Under the pieces are notes generated by a model that saw nothing but the letters and a program-made list of their open reading frames with translations, did no database searches and was not told the DNA's origin. The translations under genes and the position numbers were made by a program. 64,000 bases of DNA from Yersinia intermedia. Lineage in GTDB: Bacteria; Pseudomonadota; Gammaproteobacteria; Enterobacterales; Enterobacteriaceae. Shown piece after piece: positions 8,035-19,406 of this stretch; the stretch's first letter is position 1, and the number at the start of each line of letters is the position of its first letter. The stretch spans positions 434,001-498,000 of the forward strand of contig NZ_LR134116.1 of NCBI RefSeq assembly GCF_900635455.1, given 5' to 3'.

Positions 8035-9384
8035 TCAGGTTTCTTGTAACCCGAGTTTTTTCTCCAGATAGTGGATATTGGTGCCACCGTGCTGGAAGTT
8101 TTCGTCGTTCATGATGCGCTGCTGTAACTCAACATTGGTTTTGATACCGTCGATAATGAGTTCTGCTAGCGCATTTTTCATGCGAGCAATTGCCACGTCA
8201 CGGTTTTCACCGTAAGTGATCAGCTTGCCGATCATGGAGTCATAATATGGCGGCACAGTATAACCGGCATAAATATGAGACTCCCAACGCACACCAAAAC
8301 CGCCCGGCGCATGGAAACGGGTAATTTTACCCGGACTTGGCAGGAAGGTATTCGGGTCTTCGGCGTTGATACGGCATTCCACGGCGTGGCCGTGTACCTT
8401 CACTTCATCTTGTTTGATGGAGAGAGGTTGGCCCGCAGCGATACGCAGTTGTTCTTTGATCAAATCCACACCGGTGATCATTTCGGTAACCGGGTGTTCA
8501 ACCTGAATACGGGTGTTCATTTCAATGAAATAGAACTCGCCGTTTTCATACAGGAACTCGAAAGTCCCCGCACCACGATAGCCGATCTCTACACAGGCTT
8601 TCGCGCAGCGTTCACCGATATAACGGCGCAATTCGCTGGTGATACCTGGTGCTGGTGCCTCTTCAACCACTTTCTGGTGGCGGCGCTGCATAGAACAGTC
8701 ACGTTCAGCCAGATAAATAGCATTACCCTGACCGTCAGCCAAAATCTGAACTTCGATATGGCGTGGGTTCTCAAGGTACTTTTCCATATAAACCATGTCG
8801 TTATTGAAAGCTGCTTTGGCTTCCGCACGCGTCATGTTGATGGACTGCTCGAGATCTTTATCATGACGAACCACACGCATGCCACGACCACCACCACCGC
8901 CTGATGCCTTGATAATGACCGGGTAACCGATACGTTTGGCAAAGGCTTTATTCTTGGTAGTGTCGTCAGTCAATGGGCCGTCAGAGCCAGGTACGCAAGG
9001 TACACCAGCTTTCTTCATCGCGCTTATTGCTGAAACTTTATCACCCATCAGGCGAATAGTTTCGGCACGCGGGCCGATAAAGATGAAACCTGAACGTTCT
9101 ACCTGTTCGGCAAAATCAGCATTTTCAGACAGGAAACCATAGCCGGGGTGAATAGCCACCGCGCCGGTGATCTCAGCAGCAGAAATGATTGCCGGGATGT
9201 TCAGATAGCTTTTAACAGAAGGCGCGGGACCAATACAAACAGTCTCGTCAGCCAATAACACATGTTTAAGATCACGATCCGCGACAGAGTGAACTGCCAC
9301 AGTTTTGATCCCCAGCTCTTTACAAGCTCGCAGGATACGCAGCGCAATCTCACCACGGTTAGCGATTACGATTTTATCAAGCAT
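8035..9384 (-). CDS. accC: acetyl-CoA carboxylase, biotin carboxylase subunit
   Basis: A 449-residue ATP-grasp enzyme that carboxylates the biotin on AccB with bicarbonate and ATP, the first half-reaction of fatty acid synthesis. The domains are an N-terminal pre-ATP-grasp ([20 protein letters not shown]), the glycine-rich ATP loop [14 protein letters not shown], the catalytic [14 protein letters not shown] and the C-terminal biotin carboxylase domain. The length matches E. coli AccC. It follows accB after 11 bp, and a terminator lies just downstream. Confidence 0.98.
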   Translation of the reverse strand: MLDKIVIANRGEIALRILRACKELGIKTVAVHSVADRDLKHVLLADETVCIGPAPSVKSYLNIPAIISAAEITGAVAIHPGYGFLSENADFAEQVERSGFIFIGPRAETIRLMGDKVSAISAMKKAGVPCVPGSDGPLTDDTTKNKAFAKRIGYPVIIKASGGGGGRGMRVVRHDKDLEQSINMTRAEAKAAFNNDMVYMEKYLENPRHIEVQILADGQGNAIYLAERDCSMQRRHQKVVEEAPAPGITSELRRYIGERCAKACVEIGYRGAGTFEFLYENGEFYFIEMNTRIQVEHPVTEMITGVDLIKEQLRIAAGQPLSIKQDEVKVHGHAVECRINAEDPNTFLPSPGKITRFHAPGGFGVRWESHIYAGYTVPPYYDSMIGKLITYGENRDVAIARMKNALAELIIDGIKTNVELQQRIMNDENFQHGGTNIHYLEKKLGLQET

Positions 9385-9395
9385 GGAACGCCTCG

Positions 9396-9860
9396 TTACT
9401 CGATGACGACAAGAGGCTCGTCGAATTCAACCGGCTGACCGTTTTCAACCAGAATGGCTTTTACAGTACCGGATTTATCTGCTTCGATTTGGTTCATCAT
9501 TTTCATCGCTTCAACGATGCAAAGAGTGTCACCAGCAGAAACTTTCTGACCTACTTCAATGAAGGCTTTAGCATCCGGGCTCGGGGTGCGGTAGAAGGTA
9601 CCGACCATTGGGGAGCGCACGATATGGCCACTGATTGCTGCTGGTGCAGCCGCTTCAGCAGGTGCTGGTGCAACGGCGGCAGCCAGTGCGGGCTGTTGCT
9701 GTGGTGCAGCAAAAGCATATGGCTGTTGCATCATTGGGTAGTTTGGTGCGGCGGGAGCACGACTGATACGTACTGACTCTTCGCCTTCTGAGATTTCCAG
9801 TTCTGAAATGCCGGACTCTTCAACCAGTTCGATCAGTTTCTTAATCTTACGAATATCCAT
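9396..9860 (-). CDS. accB: acetyl-CoA carboxylase, biotin carboxyl carrier protein
   Basis: A 154-residue BCCP. The start [20 protein letters not shown] at 9860 is the family start; the upstream in-frame extension has no similarity. An alanine/proline-rich flexible linker (about 45-80) leads to the biotinyl domain, where the biotinylated lysine sits in [10 protein letters not shown] and the domain ends [14 protein letters not shown]. The thumb segment characteristic of acetyl-CoA carboxylase BCCP is also there. It carries CO2 from AccC to the AccAD carboxyltransferase. It is the first gene of the accBC pair. Confidence 0.98.
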   Translation of the reverse strand: MDIRKIKKLIELVEESGISELEISEGEESVRISRAPAAPNYPMMQQPYAFAAPQQQPALAAAVAPAPAEAAAPAAISGHIVRSPMVGTFYRTPSPDAKAFIEVGQKVSAGDTLCIVEAMKMMNQIEADKSGTVKAILVENGQPVEFDEPLVVIE

Positions 9861-9893
9861 GAGTGTGATTCCGTACTCTTTGTGTGTTGCAAT

Positions 9894-10016
9894 TATACCC
9901 ATCATATTTCACGTTGCATGTGTGTTGACTGCCTTCGTTCACCCCGTCACTTTTTAGTCAGTTCATGGGATTCGCTCAGTTGCCGCCTTACTGCAACTCG
10001 AATTATTTCGGGTCTA
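9894..10016. repeat. dispersed palindromic repeat, long form, abutting the aroQ stop codon
   Basis: Begins TATACCCATCATATTTCACG and ends CTGCAACTCGAATTATTTCGGGTCTA, giving terminal inverted repeats around a hairpin centre (CCCCGTCACTTTTTAGTCAG..CATGGGAT). Its right end runs into the aroQ TAG stop (RC of 10014-10016), so element and gene share bases. It separates aroQ from accB. Confidence 0.78.
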
Positions 10017-10466
10017 GTTGGATTTTGACAAGCGATTTACCGCTGCCTGTAAAGCAAAGTTGTAGCCATCTGCGCCAAGTCCACAGATTACGCCAACTGC
10101 AATATCAGAGAGATATGAATGATGACGGAAAGGCTCCCGGGCATGCACATTAGACAAGTGGATCTCGATAAACGGGATCTGTACACCTAACAATGCATCA
10201 CGCAGTGCCACGCTGGTATGCGTAAACGCTGCTGGGTTTATCAGGATAAAATCGGTATTACCCCGTGCCTGATGAATTCTATCGATCAGCGCATGCTCTG
10301 CATTTGACTGCAAATGGGACAGCGCCACATCCATTCCCTGGGCTTGAATCTCTAACTGGCTGACAATCTCAGCCAATGTGGTGTAACCGTACTTTTCCGG
10401 TTCACGCGTTCCAAGCAGATTCAGGTTAGGGCCATTCAGAAGCAAAATGTGAAACTTATCCGACAT
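10014..10466 (-). CDS. aroQ: type II 3-dehydroquinate dehydratase
   Basis: A 150-residue enzyme of the shikimate pathway that converts 3-dehydroquinate to 3-dehydroshikimate by trans elimination. All type II hallmarks are present: [17 protein letters not shown] with the catalytic tyrosine, [13 protein letters not shown], the [16 protein letters not shown] loop and [17 protein letters not shown] with the catalytic histidine. It is a small dodecameric cytoplasmic enzyme, unrelated to E. coli AroD. It sits upstream of accBC in the same direction, a common arrangement in gamma-proteobacteria. The stop codon is at the edge of a repeat element. Confidence 0.97.
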   Translation of the reverse strand: MSDKFHILLLNGPNLNLLGTREPEKYGYTTLAEIVSQLEIQAQGMDVALSHLQSNAEHALIDRIHQARGNTDFILINPAAFTHTSVALRDALLGVQIPFIEIHLSNVHAREPFRHHSYLSDIAVGVICGLGADGYNFALQAAVNRLSKSN

Positions 10467-10706
10467 TGTGCTGGTATCTCCGGCAATTAGTCCATCATCG
10501 TAAAAAATAACCTGATGTCACCGATTTGTCACCTTTTTACGACGAATTTGATACTGCGATCGGCACTAAGGTCGGGCATTATAATGATATCGTAGCAATT
10601 AGCAGCTAAATACTGGTCTTATCAGCGAAGATATTCAATAAAAAAGAGTGCGAACTGTGCGTTCAGCATTATTTATGACGGGGAGAATCATGATAAGTTC
10701 CGGCCA

Positions 10707-11306
10707 CTAACGGCACCATTGCCGAAATTTTTTATAGCGTAGTGCCAGCAATATAACCGCCACCACGGCGTAGATAATCGGCAGTGGCGAAAGCGTTTTA
10801 ACCGACCAAAGATAATGAATTGGCGCAAGGATGGCGACAACATACACCAGATTATGCAGTTTTTGCCAGTTGGGTCCCATTTTCCGTTGCGCCCACAAGG
10901 TAGAGGTGACGGCCAGCGACAGTAACAATAGCCAACTGATAATCCCCAATGTGAGATAGGGGCGGGTAACCAACTCGCGCCCCAGCAGGCCAATATTGCT
11001 CAGCCCCAGTTCCAGCAAAGAGTAGCTGACTAAATGCAAGGTTCCCCAGGCAAAGCACCATAAACCTAATAACCGGCGGCAGCGGATCAAGAGGGGTTGT
11101 TTACCATAACGCGCCAGCGGTGTGACGACTAAAGTGGCTAACAACAGTTTCAATGTCATGCGGCCGGTAAAATGCTGAATATCTTTGGCGGGGTCGGCAC
11201 TGAACCAACCCTGATTAACCGATAAAATCAGCCACAGAAAAGGTAGCGCTGCCGCCAGCCAGATAGCCACTTTTAACCATTTAATCTGCTGTAGACTCAG
11301 GCGCAT
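10707..11306 (-). CDS. msrQ: MsrPQ system heme-binding membrane subunit MsrQ
   Basis: A 199-residue inner-membrane b-type cytochrome of the ferric-reductase-like family with five or six membrane helices, for example [20 protein letters not shown] at the N-terminus. Conserved elements are [39 protein letters not shown] and [20 protein letters not shown] with the heme-ligand histidines. It takes electrons from the quinone pool or flavin reductase to MsrP in the periplasm. Its ATG overlaps the msrP stop by one base (TGATG), so the two are translationally coupled. Confidence 0.95.
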   Translation of the reverse strand: MRLSLQQIKWLKVAIWLAAALPFLWLILSVNQGWFSADPAKDIQHFTGRMTLKLLLATLVVTPLARYGKQPLLIRCRRLLGLWCFAWGTLHLVSYSLLELGLSNIGLLGRELVTRPYLTLGIISWLLLLSLAVTSTLWAQRKMGPNWQKLHNLVYVVAILAPIHYLWSVKTLSPLPIIYAVVAVILLALRYKKFRQWCR

Positions 11307-12352
11307 CAGAAATTCACTCGTAGATCCAAACCGCGGTAGAGGGATGCAACTTGGTCCGCATAACCGTTAAACAGCAACGTAGGTTGGCGCTGCACATCAA
11401 GGATACCGCCGGAGCCGATAAAGCGTTCTGTGGCTTGCGACCAACGCGGATGGTCGACATGGGGGTTCACATTGGCATAAAAACCGTATTCGTTAGGCGC
11501 ACTGAGGTTCCAGGTAGTGGGCGGCTCATCATGAGTCAGGCGAATATGAACGATAGATTTTATCCCTTTAAAGCCATATTTCCACGGCGTGATAAGCCGC
11601 AGCGGAGCACCATTTTGCGGTGGCAGGGCTTTGCCATACACACCCAGGGTCATGAAGGCGAGTGGATGCATAGCTTCATCCAGTCGTAAGCCTTCGACAT
11701 ACGGGTATTTTAGCCCGCCGCCAATAAAACGGTCCTCTTGTCCCGGCATCTGATCCGGGGCGTAAAGTGTTTGAAATGCGACATAGCGGGCATTACTGGT
11801 TGGTTCAACCAGCTTGAGCAGTTTCCCTAACTCAAAACCAATCCACGGCACCACCATGGACCAGGCTTCGACGCAGCGCATGCGATAAATGCGTTCTTCC
11901 AGCGGGAAGCGTTTTATCAGGTCATCGATATCCAGTGTCATTGGTTTAGCCACATCACCGTCGATACGTATCTGCCAGCCTTCGGTTTTCAGCGTGCCAG
12001 CATTGGCGGCGGGATCAGCTTTATCCAGACCAAATTCGTAGAAGTTATTGTAACCAGTCACTTTTTCTTCTGGCGTCATCGCCAGATCGGGGTGGTACAC
12101 CGTTGATTTGGTAAACGTCAATGGCTTGCCTGACGGGGCTTTAGGGCGATCATTGCCTTTAAACCAGGCCAGTAGATCTGCCTGTGCCGATGTGGGTAAC
12201 GCCAGTGTGGCAGCCGTGATCCCCAGTGCCTGTAATACTTTGCGGCGCTGGTAAAAAATACTTTCCGGCGTGACGTCAGCTTCGGTCAGTTTGCGTGGTT
12301 TGGTACTGCTGCCACTGAGACTGTTTTTTGAATGAGATAAAAAGTTGCGCAT
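11306..12352 (-). CDS. msrP: periplasmic protein-methionine-sulfoxide reductase MsrP
   Basis: A 348-residue molybdenum-cofactor oxidoreductase that repairs oxidised methionines in periplasmic proteins. The twin-arginine signal (RR at 36-37, [17 protein letters not shown], cleavage near SAQA) marks Tat export of the folded, cofactor-loaded enzyme. The Mo-ligand cysteine is residue 160 in [15 protein letters not shown]. The sequence from [14 protein letters not shown] to the C-terminal GLDLRVNF is nearly identical to E. coli MsrP, but the N-terminus is about 14 residues longer. The ATG at 12352 follows a GGAG at good spacing. It is first in the msrPQ operon. Confidence 0.96.
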   Translation of the reverse strand: MRNFLSHSKNSLSGSSTKPRKLTEADVTPESIFYQRRKVLQALGITAATLALPTSAQADLLAWFKGNDRPKAPSGKPLTFTKSTVYHPDLAMTPEEKVTGYNNFYEFGLDKADPAANAGTLKTEGWQIRIDGDVAKPMTLDIDDLIKRFPLEERIYRMRCVEAWSMVVPWIGFELGKLLKLVEPTSNARYVAFQTLYAPDQMPGQEDRFIGGGLKYPYVEGLRLDEAMHPLAFMTLGVYGKALPPQNGAPLRLITPWKYGFKGIKSIVHIRLTHDEPPTTWNLSAPNEYGFYANVNPHVDHPRWSQATERFIGSGGILDVQRQPTLLFNGYADQVASLYRGLDLRVNF

Positions 12353-12524
12353 AGACCTACTCCATCGGGCAGGGGAGTCATACTGACCGTTATGGTATTA
12401 ATCATGGCGGCTTATGGGCACAAGTGCGAGGGGGCTGAGAAAAATATGAAATTTCTGAGTGAGAATGGAGTGATAGGACCGGGTGGCCGCAATATCCACC
12501 CGGTGACTTTTGCAAAATAAATAA

Positions 12525-13502
12525 TTAGCGAACTTTAACCAACGTCCGGCCAGTGACTTCATTCGCCAGCAGGCGTGCGGCGATAGTTGGCGCATCTGCC
12601 AGCGTGATGGATTGCGATGCTTGCTGATAGAAACTGTCGGGTAAGATTTTCAGCAACCGCTGCCAGGCTTGCTGGCGGCGCGGTTGAGGTGTCATCACCG
12701 AATCCACGCCTTGTAAACGCACGTTGCGCAGAATAAATGGCATCACAGTGGTGGGCAGCGTGTAGCCACCCGCCAATCCACAAGCGGCAACGGTGCCGTT
12801 GTAATTCATCTGTGCCAGCACTTTAGCCAGCAATTTGTCGCCGACAGTATCAATTGCACCGGCCCACAACTGTTTTTCCAGTGGGCGTGGCGCATCAAGA
12901 TAATCATTGCGCGAGAGCACCCGCTGCGCACCGAGACTTTTCAAATAGTCACTGTTACTGTCACGACCTGAGATTGCCGCAATCTGGTAACCGAGCGCCG
13001 ACAGTAAGGCAATTGCGGTGCTACCTACGCCACCGCTGGCTCCGGTGACCACCACTTCGCCACTTTCGGGGGTAACGCCGCCGTCTTCCAATGCCATGAC
13101 GCACAACATGGCGGTGAACCCTGCGGTACCGATAATCATGGCTTTTCTTGGCTCCAACCCTTCAGGCATGGGAACCAGCCAATCGCCATTCACACGCGCT
13201 TGCTCGGCTAAACCGCCCCAATGATTTTCGCCCACCCCCCAGCCAGTCAGTAACACTGACTGACCGATATGAAAACGTGGGTCCTCACTGCTGTGAACCG
13301 TGCCAGCAAAATCAATACCCGGCACCATAGGGAATTCGCGGATAATCTTCCCTTTGCCGGTGATGGCTAGCGCGTCTTTATAATTCAGGCTGGACCAATT
13401 GACATCAACCGTGACATTACCGGCTGGCAATTGCGAGGGCGATATTTCACGCACTTCGGCGACAGTACGGCCTTCAATTTGATCAAGTACCAGTGCTCGC
13501 AT
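12525..13502 (-). CDS. acuI: acrylyl-CoA reductase AcuI (YhdH family)
   Basis: A 325-residue zinc-free medium-chain dehydrogenase/reductase that reduces acrylyl-CoA to propionyl-CoA with NADPH, a detoxifying step. The GroES-like N-terminal half (MRALVLDQIEGRTVAEVREI..NYKDALAITGKGKI) is followed by a Rossmann domain with VVTGASGGVGSTAIALLSAL. The ribosome-binding site GGGAG precedes the ATG at 13502. A fused repeat element lies about 20 bp upstream. The neighbour on the other side, csrD, is divergent, the same order as E. coli yhdH-csrD. Confidence 0.94.
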   Translation of the reverse strand: MRALVLDQIEGRTVAEVREISPSQLPAGNVTVDVNWSSLNYKDALAITGKGKIIREFPMVPGIDFAGTVHSSEDPRFHIGQSVLLTGWGVGENHWGGLAEQARVNGDWLVPMPEGLEPRKAMIIGTAGFTAMLCVMALEDGGVTPESGEVVVTGASGGVGSTAIALLSALGYQIAAISGRDSNSDYLKSLGAQRVLSRNDYLDAPRPLEKQLWAGAIDTVGDKLLAKVLAQMNYNGTVAACGLAGGYTLPTTVMPFILRNVRLQGVDSVMTPQPRRQQAWQRLLKILPDSFYQQASQSITLADAPTIAARLLANEVTGRTLVKVR

Positions 13503-13521
13503 GTATCACTCTCCCGATATA

Positions 13522-13619
13522 TCTTTCTGCAACGCCAATGACGTTGGGTATATACCCGCCATACTTCAAGTTGCATGTGTGTTGGCTGCCTTCATGCAAC
13601 TCGAGCTATTTAGTGTATA
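13522..13619. repeat. two joined fragments of the dispersed repeat
   Basis: CTTTCTGCAACGCCAATGAC..GGGTATA (13522-13551) looks like the right end of one copy. It runs directly into ATACCCGCCATACTTCAAGTTGCATG..CAACTCGAGCTATTTAGTGTATA (about 13552-13619), a short form lacking the central hairpin. Together they form a composite about 100 bp long just upstream of acuI. Confidence 0.7.
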
Positions 13620-13902
13620 AATTGTGAATAATTCAAAAAAGGGATGGGTTAAGAGTGAGCTAATATAGCGGTAACAGCAACCTTCTGGCCTGATCAAGAA
13701 CAAAAATCAATTCATTGATTTTTATCATGGCTATCCTTTGAAGAGGGATTGATTGAAAAGCAGGGAAAAAGGCGAAAATATTGTGTTATTGTCGCATTAT
13801 GAAGTAAAAAGTCAGTTTTATAGCCTATTTTTGTCATATAGTGTGCTCCTCAAGGGACATGAGGATTTTTCTTCACTTAATTGCGCTTCGCAAGGCTAAG
13901 GG
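13620..13902. other. csrD upstream region
   Basis: This AT-rich stretch holds the csrD promoter. A perfect palindrome, AAAAATCAAT-tc-ATTGATTTTT (13702-13723), lies in the middle; it could be an operator or a small terminator. No coding sequence is apparent. Confidence 0.45.
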
Positions 13903-15822
13903 ATGCAATTTACAACCAAACTTTCTGCGTTTATGACGCTACTAGTGGTCTCGGCTATGTGCTTGGTGCTACTGGGTAGCACGGTAAGTTTCTTCTATTT
14001 ATGCCAGAAAAAAATGGAGCACCGTCTCCAAAGTATCGTGACAGCTTATGATCAGTCGCTTCTGCTGCAACCGGCGGATAAAGCGCGCGAGTGGTTGCCT
14101 ATCATGATGCGAACTATCGGTGTGGTGGAGCTCAGCGTCCAAGATCAAGACCGCACGCTGTATCATCTCAAATTCCCTGCAATTTATACGCCTTGGAATA
14201 GCGGAAGTAGATACCGCAACATGGTGGTACCGATGCTGCATCAACCTGGGGCATCGATGCATTTCACCTATATTGACCCCTTGAACAGCTATACCCGCTC
14301 TCTTTATGCTGCGGCCGTTTTATCGCTGGTGGTTATAGTGATTGCCATGGCGCTATTGCTGAGTTTCCGCTGGTTGCGTGATCAAACCGCAGGGCAGGAA
14401 AAACTTGAACGGCGAGCAAGGCGTATTCTTAACGGCGAACGTGAATATGCTATCAGTAGCGACGGGCATGAATGGCCGCCTTGTGCCAGTCGTGCCATTG
14501 ACCGGCTATTGGCCGAGTTGATGGAAGTGAGGGAGGAGCGTAACCGTGTTGATACGCTTATTCGCACTTTTGCGGCACAAGATGCCAAAACCGGTCTCAG
14601 CAATCGCCAGTTTTTTGATAATCAACTGACTACCCAACTGGAGGAAGAGGGTGCCCATGGGATAGTCATGATGGTGCAGTTACCTGATTTTGAAAGTTTA
14701 AATGAAACTGATGATCATCAGCAGGTACAAGAACTGATGCGGTCGTTGATTAACCTGCTTTCTTCTTTTGTTGCCCGCCATCCCTCGGCGTTACTGGCGC
14801 GCTACCATCGTAGTGATATCGCGATTTTGTTGCCCCATAAAACGCTAAAAGATGCGGATGTTATGGCTGCTCAATTGGTTCATGCGGTTGGGGCGTTACC
14901 TGACCCTCATGTTATTGACCGCGAATCATTGCTGCATATGGGGATTGTGGCGTATCGCAGTGGGGAGTCAGTTGAACAGATTATGGATAATGCTGGACAA
15001 GCGACCAAAAATGCGGCGATGTATGGGGGGAATGGCTGGTATGTATTCGATACTCAAGTGTCAGAAAAAGGGCGTGGTAGTGTCAAATGGCGCACTTTAC
15101 TGGAGCAGACGCTGGCTAACGGCGGGCCAAGGCTTTATCAGAAGCCGGTGATTACTGTTGACGGTAAAATTCATCACCGTGAAATAATCAGCCGTATCTA
15201 TGATGGTGAGCAAGAGTTGTTAGCCGCTGAATATACACCATTAGTGCAATTGCTTGGCCTAGCGGAGCGTTACGACCGTCAAAAAATTGATCGGATAATT
15301 CCTTTATTAGCTTTATGGCCGGACGAAACTCTGGCATTTTCTATCTGCGTTGATTCATTATTGCAGCGTTCTTTTCAGCGTTGGCTGCGTGATACGCTAT
15401 TACAATGCAGAAAGTCTGATAGAAAGCGAATTATCTTTGAACTTGCAGAGGCAGATGTGTGTCAACATATCGACCGAATCCGTCCGATGATGCGTTTATT
15501 GCTCGGTGTGGGCTGCAAGGTGATGGTGTCGCAGGCCGGATTAACGGTTGTTAGCACCTCTTACATCAAATCGCTACGGGTTGAAATGATTAAACTTCAT
15601 CCTGGGTTAGTAAGAAGCATTAATTTACGTTATGAAAATCAGTTGTTTGTGGAAAGCCTGACGGGTGCCTGTGCGGGGACGGATACAAAAGTTTTTGCCG
15701 CAGGAGTGCTTACCCGTGAAGAATGGCAAACGCTGAAGGATAAGGGGATTTACGGTGGACAGGGCAATTTTTTTGCTCTGCCAACGCTTTTGAACCCCGG
15801 AAAGAAAAAATATTCGTATTAG
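13903..15822 (+). CDS. csrD: RNase E specificity factor CsrD
   Basis: A 639-residue inner-membrane regulator that targets the small RNAs CsrB and CsrC for RNase E decay and so tunes CsrA. It has membrane segments at about 10-33 and 137-157 flanking a periplasmic loop, a HAMP-like linker, then a GGDEF-type domain in which the signature is replaced by RYHRSDIAILLP, and an EAL-type domain with FELAEADV in place of EAL. Both domains are catalytically dead in the family, so no cyclic-di-GMP activity is expected. The length is close to E. coli CsrD (646). It lies directly upstream of mreB as in E. coli. Confidence 0.95.
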   Translation: MQFTTKLSAFMTLLVVSAMCLVLLGSTVSFFYLCQKKMEHRLQSIVTAYDQSLLLQPADKAREWLPIMMRTIGVVELSVQDQDRTLYHLKFPAIYTPWNSGSRYRNMVVPMLHQPGASMHFTYIDPLNSYTRSLYAAAVLSLVVIVIAMALLLSFRWLRDQTAGQEKLERRARRILNGEREYAISSDGHEWPPCASRAIDRLLAELMEVREERNRVDTLIRTFAAQDAKTGLSNRQFFDNQLTTQLEEEGAHGIVMMVQLPDFESLNETDDHQQVQELMRSLINLLSSFVARHPSALLARYHRSDIAILLPHKTLKDADVMAAQLVHAVGALPDPHVIDRESLLHMGIVAYRSGESVEQIMDNAGQATKNAAMYGGNGWYVFDTQVSEKGRGSVKWRTLLEQTLANGGPRLYQKPVITVDGKIHHREIISRIYDGEQELLAAEYTPLVQLLGLAERYDRQKIDRIIPLLALWPDETLAFSICVDSLLQRSFQRWLRDTLLQCRKSDRKRIIFELAEADVCQHIDRIRPMMRLLLGVGCKVMVSQAGLTVVSTSYIKSLRVEMIKLHPGLVRSINLRYENQLFVESLTGACAGTDTKVFAAGVLTREEWQTLKDKGIYGGQGNFFALPTLLNPGKKKYSY

Positions 15823-17200
<1,378 letters not shown>

Positions 17201-17210
17201 TAGTCAGCCA

Positions 17211-17297
17211 AAAAGGAGGAGAACTAAGTCAGATGAATCGCTATCCATCTTACATAAGGTAAGAAGGGTTAGTTCGTCCGATTTAGCGCCTCCTTTT
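17211..17297 (+). other. inverted repeat between mreB and mreC
   Basis: AAAAGGAGG at 17211-17219 is the exact complement of CCTCCTTTT at 17289-17297, enclosing about 70 nt. In the transcript it would form a long-range stem in the mreB-mreC spacer that could sequester purine-rich sequence. No T run follows, so it is not a simple terminator. Confidence 0.4.
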
Positions 17298-17321
17298 GTC
17301 GTCGAGGAATACGCATAATTT

Positions 17322-18314
17322 ATGAAGCCGATTTTTAGCCGGGGTCCATCCCTGCAACTGCGACTGTTCTTTGCCATTCTTGCCGCTATTGTTTTGGTTA
17401 TCGCTGATAGCCGGTTGGGCACGTTTGTCAAAATACGTACCTATATGGACACCGCCGTTAGCCCTTTCTATTTTCTGGCCAATGGGCCACGCAAAGTTCT
17501 CGACAACGTTTCTGAAACTCTGGCTACCCGTGAACAGCTAGAGCTGGAAAACCGTGCGTTACGCCAAGAGCTGTTGCTTAAAAATACTGACCTACAGTTG
17601 CTTGGGCAATTTAAGCAGGAAAATAACCGCTTACGTGAGTTACTCGGTTCTCCTTTGCGTCAGGATGAACAAAAAATGGTCACGCAGGTGATGTCCAGCG
17701 GGACAGACCCTTATAGTGATCAGGTGGTTATCGATAAAGGTTCTAACAACGGGGTATACGAAGGCCAGCCGGTTATCAGTGACCGTGGTGTCGTAGGCCA
17801 GGTTGTCGCGGTGAGTAAACTAACCAGCCGCGTATTATTAATTTGTGATGCCTCCCATGCGCTACCGATTCAGGTGCTACGTAATGATATTCGCGTAATT
17901 GCCGCAGGGAGCGGTTGTACCGATGATTTATTACTGGAGCACTTACCCAGCAATACAGATATTCGTGTTGGTGATGTATTAGTGACATCCGGGCTGGGTG
18001 GGCGTTTCCCCGAGGGTTATCCGGTCGCAGTGGTCTCTTCTGTCAAAGTTGATAACCAGCGGGCTTATACTGTGATTCAGGCTCGCCCAACCGCTGATTT
18101 ACAGCGCCTGCGCTACTTGTTGCTATTGTGGGGGGCTGACCGTAATGGTGAGATGCCATTGCCGCCAACTGAAGTTCGCCGCGTAGCCAATGAACGACTG
18201 GCTCCGATGATGTCACAAGTGCTGCCTGCCGCAGATGCGATGGGGCCACCGGCACCACCGGCCGCTACGCCTACCACACCAACAGCAGTGACTGCGCCGG
18301 GAGTATCGCCATGA
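17322..18314 (+). CDS. mreC: rod shape-determining protein MreC
   Basis: A 330-residue bitopic inner-membrane protein of the elongasome that links MreB to PBP2 and RodA. It has one membrane helix near 13-30 ([20 protein letters not shown]), a coiled coil at about 65-110 ([20 protein letters not shown]) and a periplasmic double beta-barrel domain. The C-terminus is a low-complexity tail rich in proline, alanine and threonine (from about 300). The tail is a little shorter than in E. coli (367). It overlaps mreD by four bases (ATGA). Confidence 0.97.
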   Translation: MKPIFSRGPSLQLRLFFAILAAIVLVIADSRLGTFVKIRTYMDTAVSPFYFLANGPRKVLDNVSETLATREQLELENRALRQELLLKNTDLQLLGQFKQENNRLRELLGSPLRQDEQKMVTQVMSSGTDPYSDQVVIDKGSNNGVYEGQPVISDRGVVGQVVAVSKLTSRVLLICDASHALPIQVLRNDIRVIAAGSGCTDDLLLEHLPSNTDIRVGDVLVTSGLGGRFPEGYPVAVVSSVKVDNQRAYTVIQARPTADLQRLRYLLLLWGADRNGEMPLPPTEVRRVANERLAPMMSQVLPAADAMGPPAPPAATPTTPTAVTAPGVSP

Positions 18315-18799
18315 ACCGTTACAGCAGCAATGGTCGTTGGGTTATCTGGTTATCCTTCCTGATTGCCATGGTGCTGCAAATTATGCCGTGGCCGGAACAG
18401 ATTTATATGTTCCGGCCGTCATGGTTAGCATTGGTTTTAATCTACTGGGTGATGGCATTACCCCATCGAGTGAATGTTGGCACCGGCTTTGTCCTTGGGC
18501 TGATTATGGATCTTATTTTGGGTTCAACACTTGGGGTAAGGGCGCTGGCACTCAGTATTATCGCTTATCTGGTCGCTTTTAAGTTTCAACTATTCCGCAA
18601 TATGGCACTGTGGCAGCAGGCGCTCATCGTGATGCTGCTTTCACTCACCATGGATGTCGTGGTGTTTTGGTCTGAGTTTTTAGTGATTAATGTCTCATTC
18701 CGCCCAGAAGTATTCTGGAGTAGTGTAATTAACGGTATTTTGTGGCCTTGGCTATTCTTGTTAATGCGTAAAATTCGCCGCCAATTTGCGGTGCAATAA
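18311..18799 (+). CDS. mreD: rod shape-determining protein MreD
   Basis: A 162-residue integral membrane protein with five or six helices, the E. coli length. It starts [20 protein letters not shown] and has the conserved ..[20 protein letters not shown].. and [20 protein letters not shown] segments. It binds MreC in the inner membrane and completes the MreBCD module. Its start overlaps the mreC stop, and maf follows 13 bp after its stop. Confidence 0.97.
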   Translation: MNRYSSNGRWVIWLSFLIAMVLQIMPWPEQIYMFRPSWLALVLIYWVMALPHRVNVGTGFVLGLIMDLILGSTLGVRALALSIIAYLVAFKFQLFRNMALWQQALIVMLLSLTMDVVVFWSEFLVINVSFRPEVFWSSVINGILWPWLFLLMRKIRRQFAVQ

Positions 18800-18812
18800 G
18801 GACTTTAGACTC

Positions 18813-19406
18813 ATGACCGCCCTGTATCTTGCCTCTGGCTCTCCGCGTCGCCGTGAATTACTGGCCCTGCTTAATGTCCCTTTTGAGGTACTGAAAACTG
18901 AGGTTGAAGAGCAACGCCATCCAGAGGAGAGTGCGCAAGAGTATGTCCGGCGCTTAGCGTTGGAGAAAGCTCAGGCAGGGGTAAAGGTCGCACCACAGGA
19001 TCTGCCGGTATTAGGGGCCGATACCATTGTGGTGTTAAATGGGCAAGTTTTAGAAAAACCACGGGATAAAGCCGATGCGCAGCGAATATTGAGTGCGCTG
19101 TCCGGTCAGCAACATCAGGTGATCACTGCGGTGTCTCTGGCTGATCGGCAAGATGTGTTATCTGCCATGGTGGTGACAGATGTGACATTTCGTGTGTTAT
19201 CCCAGTTGGAAATCAGTGACTATATTGCTACCGGTGAACCCATGGACAAAGCGGGCGCTTACGGTATTCAGGGGAAAGGTGGTTGTTTCGTCAGAACCAT
19301 TACCGGCAGTTACCACGCCGTAGTGGGGCTGCCGTTGGTAGAAACCCATGAATTACTAAGTAATTTCATTGCGCTACGTAATGTGAGAGGAATACATGAC
19401 AGCTGA
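18813..19406 (+). CDS. maf: Maf-family nucleoside triphosphate pyrophosphatase
   Basis: A 197-residue house-cleaning pyrophosphatase, YhdE/Maf type, which hydrolyses dTTP, UTP and modified pyrimidine nucleotides to monophosphates. The ATG at 18813 ([20 protein letters not shown]) carries the family motif SGSPRR; the extra upstream residues are not conserved. Other hallmarks are [18 protein letters not shown] and [13 protein letters not shown]. It overlaps the start of rng by 11 bp, so the mreBCD-maf-rng genes form one transcription unit. Confidence 0.95.
   Translation: MTALYLASGSPRRRELLALLNVPFEVLKTEVEEQRHPEESAQEYVRRLALEKAQAGVKVAPQDLPVLGADTIVVLNGQVLEKPRDKADAQRILSALSGQQHQVITAVSLADRQDVLSAMVVTDVTFRVLSQLEISDYIATGEPMDKAGAYGIQGKGGCFVRTITGSYHAVVGLPLVETHELLSNFIALRNVRGIHDS

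Noticed and set aside
8275..8904. 209-codon plus-strand frame opposite accC
   Set aside because: It lies wholly within accC on the other strand, has no family features, and accC is highly conserved with the correct length.
13903..15822. Active diguanylate cyclase or phosphodiesterase
   Set aside because: The GGDEF and EAL signatures are degenerate exactly as in CsrD, which is known to lack both activities.
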